A stretch of 5,765 nucleotides of DNA, from positions 1 to 5,765 of the forward strand of contig JALNVY010000161.1 of NCBI GenBank assembly GCA_023231165.1, given 5' to 3'. Source of the stretch: Syntrophales bacterium. GTDB taxonomy: Bacteria; Desulfobacterota; Syntrophia; Syntrophales; UBA8958. The notes under the pieces are model-generated. The model made no database searches. It saw only the letters and a list, made by a program, of their open reading frames with translations, and was not told the DNA's origin. Both the position numbers and the translations under genes were made by a program. Of the stretch, positions 4,597 through 5,765 are shown piece after piece (position 1 is the stretch's first letter; each line of letters starts with the position of its first letter).

Positions 4597-5070
4597 TCAT
4601 TTGGGGATTTTCTTTTCGTCCGATGGTTTCAAGTCATCGATGAAGGCTTTTGCCCGGTCTCCTCTCAGATAGTCGGCCAGCCCGAGCATTCCATCGAGAA
4701 GGTATCGTGAACGGTAGCCCTGCAAGATCAGATAGGTCCTGGCGATCTCGGCCCGGTCGTAGTGGGGGCATACGGTGACGATAAGCTTTGTTTTGTCCAG
4801 CTCTTTTAGGCGGTCCGGAAGTTCGTTGAGGGGGATGTTTTTGATGAAACCGAAGCGCCAGGCCTGGTACTCTTCGGGAAAACGGATATCGATGATCTGC
4901 ACCCGCTCTTGTTTGTAAAGTTGCAACATTTCCTGAATGCCAATTTTCATGTTGCTCCGTTCCCGATAATCAAATGATTTAAGATAATTATCAAAAGTCA
5001 ACGGTTCCGCCGCCAGGGCGGGGGCGCCCATCAGAAAACAGGTAAGAAGAGTCGTCCATAAGATTCTCAT
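4597..5070 (-). CDS. Exported single-domain rhodanese-like protein
   Basis: 157 residues from ATG (5070-5068) with AAGGAGG at 5080-5086. A signal peptide is seen (R2, hydrophobic core 3-15, probable cut after ALA, 18-20), placing the protein in the periplasm. The mature protein is one rhodanese domain: IGIQEMLQLYKQERVQIIDIR (43-63), with the IDIR-FPEEYQ segment (60-69) and the conserved loop into IPLNEL (79-84), then the catalytic loop with C101-PHYD-R106 after the strand LIVTV (96-100), and YLLDGMLGLADY (123-134). Such proteins transfer sulfane sulfur through the active Cys, or act in redox/sulfide handling; the acceptor cannot be told from the loop. It converges on the permease gene and is 88 bp downstream of the ProC-like gene on the same strand, with a possible promoter of its own between. 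A link to metal resistance is possible but not shown. Confidence 0.88.
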   Translation of the reverse strand: MRILWTTLLTCFLMGAPALAAEPLTFDNYLKSFDYRERSNMKIGIQEMLQLYKQERVQIIDIRFPEEYQAWRFGFIKNIPLNELPDRLKELDKTKLIVTVCPHYDRAEIARTYLILQGYRSRYLLDGMLGLADYLRGDRAKAFIDDLKPSDEKKIPK

Positions 5071-5112
5071 ATGCTTGCTCCTCCTTGGGTTGTCTTAAAA
5101 TCGCTTGCGACC

Positions 5113-5118
5113 ATTATA
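5113..5118 (-). promoter_or_regulatory. Consensus -10 hexamer before the rhodanese gene
   Basis: The minus strand reads TATAAT. A start near 5106 would give a leader of about 36 nt to the ATG at 5070, containing the good Shine-Dalgarno. No recognisable -35 lies 16-18 bp upstream (AACGAC at 17), so an activator may be needed or the gene may be read through from the ProC-like gene. Confidence 0.35.
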
Positions 5119-5158
5119 CGAAGCAGCGATCAGCAGTCGTTTCCTTCCCGGCATTATA

Positions 5159-5765
5159 TTATCCCTTCAGTTTGGCGTAAAGTCCCTTCAACTTGGTGCG
5201 GTAGATGGTCCGGATCGCTTCCTCGTCCTCACCGATGGGCTTGAGGGGCACGAGGTCCATGACCTCTGCTGGGGTCCGCTGTGACTGGAAGAGGGTCTTC
5301 ACGGTCCCCTTGACCATCTTGGAGAGGGCCTTTTCGGTCTCTTTAGCTGACAGACCGAAGGACAGGCCGAGGGCCTTCAGTTCTTCGATCTGAAACCAGA
5401 GATAGGTGGGTCCCATAGCCGTAAGAATGGCGTAGGCCTCCAAATTCTCTTCCTTGACCTCCGGGCAATCGCCGAGAACTTCAAAGAATTTTCTGATTTC
5501 TTTCTTCTCGTCACCGGAGAAGGCCGGTGAAAAGGCTATGGGGTTGAAGCCCTTATTGACGACCGACGGGGCGTTGGGGATCATCCTGACGATCCGGTTG
5601 AAGCCGCCCAGGCCGGCGGATATTTGGGCGATGGAGAGCTTTGGGGCCAGGGACACGACGACGGCGTCCTTTTTTAAATGCCCTTTAAGGCCTTCCAGGC
5701 TGGCCATCACCGCCGGGGGATGGAGAGCGATAAAGACCATCGCCGCCGCCGCGGGGTCTTTGACA
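5159..5765 (-). CDS. ProC-like NAD(P)-dependent oxidoreductase, N-terminus outside window
   Basis: Residues visible: 201 plus a partial codon, reading in from the right edge without a break, so the gene starts beyond 5765 and the internal ATG at 5740 is not the start. What is visible resembles pyrroline-5-carboxylate reductase: the end of the Rossmann domain (VFIALHPPAV, like the family's 'fiAvKPq.v'), AVVVSLAPKLS, RMIPNAPSVVNKG (family: MPNtPa.v..G) and, in the all-helical dimerisation domain, ILTAMGPTYLWFQIEELKALGLSFGLSAKE (family: GSGPAY...EAL.daGv..Gl). The usual GSGPAY is altered to AMGPTY, and the TP/A signature region is also diverged, so the substrate may differ from pyrroline-5-carboxylate. 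The N-terminal GxGxxG nucleotide loop cannot be checked here. The C-terminus ends LYAKLKG followed by TAA. An 88-bp gap separates it from the rhodanese gene. Confidence 0.8.
   Translation of the reverse strand, partial: VKDPAAAAMVFIALHPPAVMASLEGLKGHLKKDAVVVSLAPKLSIAQISAGLGGFNRIVRMIPNAPSVVNKGFNPIAFSPAFSGDEKKEIRKFFEVLGDCPEVKEENLEAYAILTAMGPTYLWFQIEELKALGLSFGLSAKETEKALSKMVKGTVKTLFQSQRTPAEVMDLVPLKPIGEDEEAIRTIYRTKLKGLYAKLKG

Noticed and set aside
4984..4998. GATAATTATC palindrome as an operator
   Set aside because: It is inside the rhodanese coding sequence and is a short A-T-rich palindrome likely to arise by chance.
1..5765. CRISPR arrays, tRNA/rRNA genes, insertion sequences
   Set aside because: No regularly spaced repeats, no tRNA-like cloverleaf sequence, no transposase frame or terminal inverted repeats were seen on either strand.

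Overview
The window is a bacterial metal-handling locus of about 50% GC with compact genes and clear Shine-Dalgarno sites. The gene set (CDF exporter, ZraP/Spy-like periplasmic protein behind a sigma-54-type promoter, DUF318/ArsP-type permease, exported rhodanese) and protein style fit a Gram-negative anaerobe of the Desulfobacterota ('Deltaproteobacteria', Syntrophus/Geobacter-like). That placement is inference; no rRNA or other phylogenetic marker is present.

Left half, minus strand (read from 2302 down to 1): a ZraP/CpxP/Spy-family periplasmic protein (1796-2302), a secreted small beta-rich protein of unknown role (1290-1748), a hairpin (1246-1275), a gene-free stretch, a CDF-family Zn/divalent-cation exporter starting at TTG (88-993), and the first 23 codons of a membrane protein (1-71) 16 bp further on. 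In front of the ZraP-like gene is a very good match to a -24/-12 promoter (2344-2361). About 85-135 bp upstream of it lie a perfect 19-bp dyad and repeated TATCCA hexamers, as expected for an NtrC/ZraR-type enhancer-binding protein. That activator is not in the window.

Middle, plus strand: a MarR-family repressor with five cysteines, two pairs of them adjacent (2705-3166), then a DUF318/ArsP-like permease (3314-4435) whose central hydrophilic loop carries four separate Cys-Cys pairs. The same operator-like dyad, GTTGA-N5-TCAAC, occurs in front of both genes and nowhere else that I found in the window. At each site it overlaps a -35-like hexamer. The simple reading is that the MarR protein represses itself and the permease until a thiophilic metal or metalloid, or a redox signal, releases it.

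Right end, minus strand: an exported single-domain rhodanese (4597-5070), and the C-terminal two thirds or more of a ProC-like (pyrroline-5-carboxylate reductase family) oxidoreductase cut by the window edge (5159-5765). These look less directly tied to the metal genes.

Together the locus looks like two metal-response arms back to back. One is a sigma-54-type periplasmic/CDF arm, the other a MarR-controlled cytoplasmic-membrane efflux arm. The Met/Gly-rich segments in both periplasmic proteins and the Cys-pair loop in the permease point to soft metals (Cu, Zn, As(III) or similar), but the sequence alone cannot fix the substrate.
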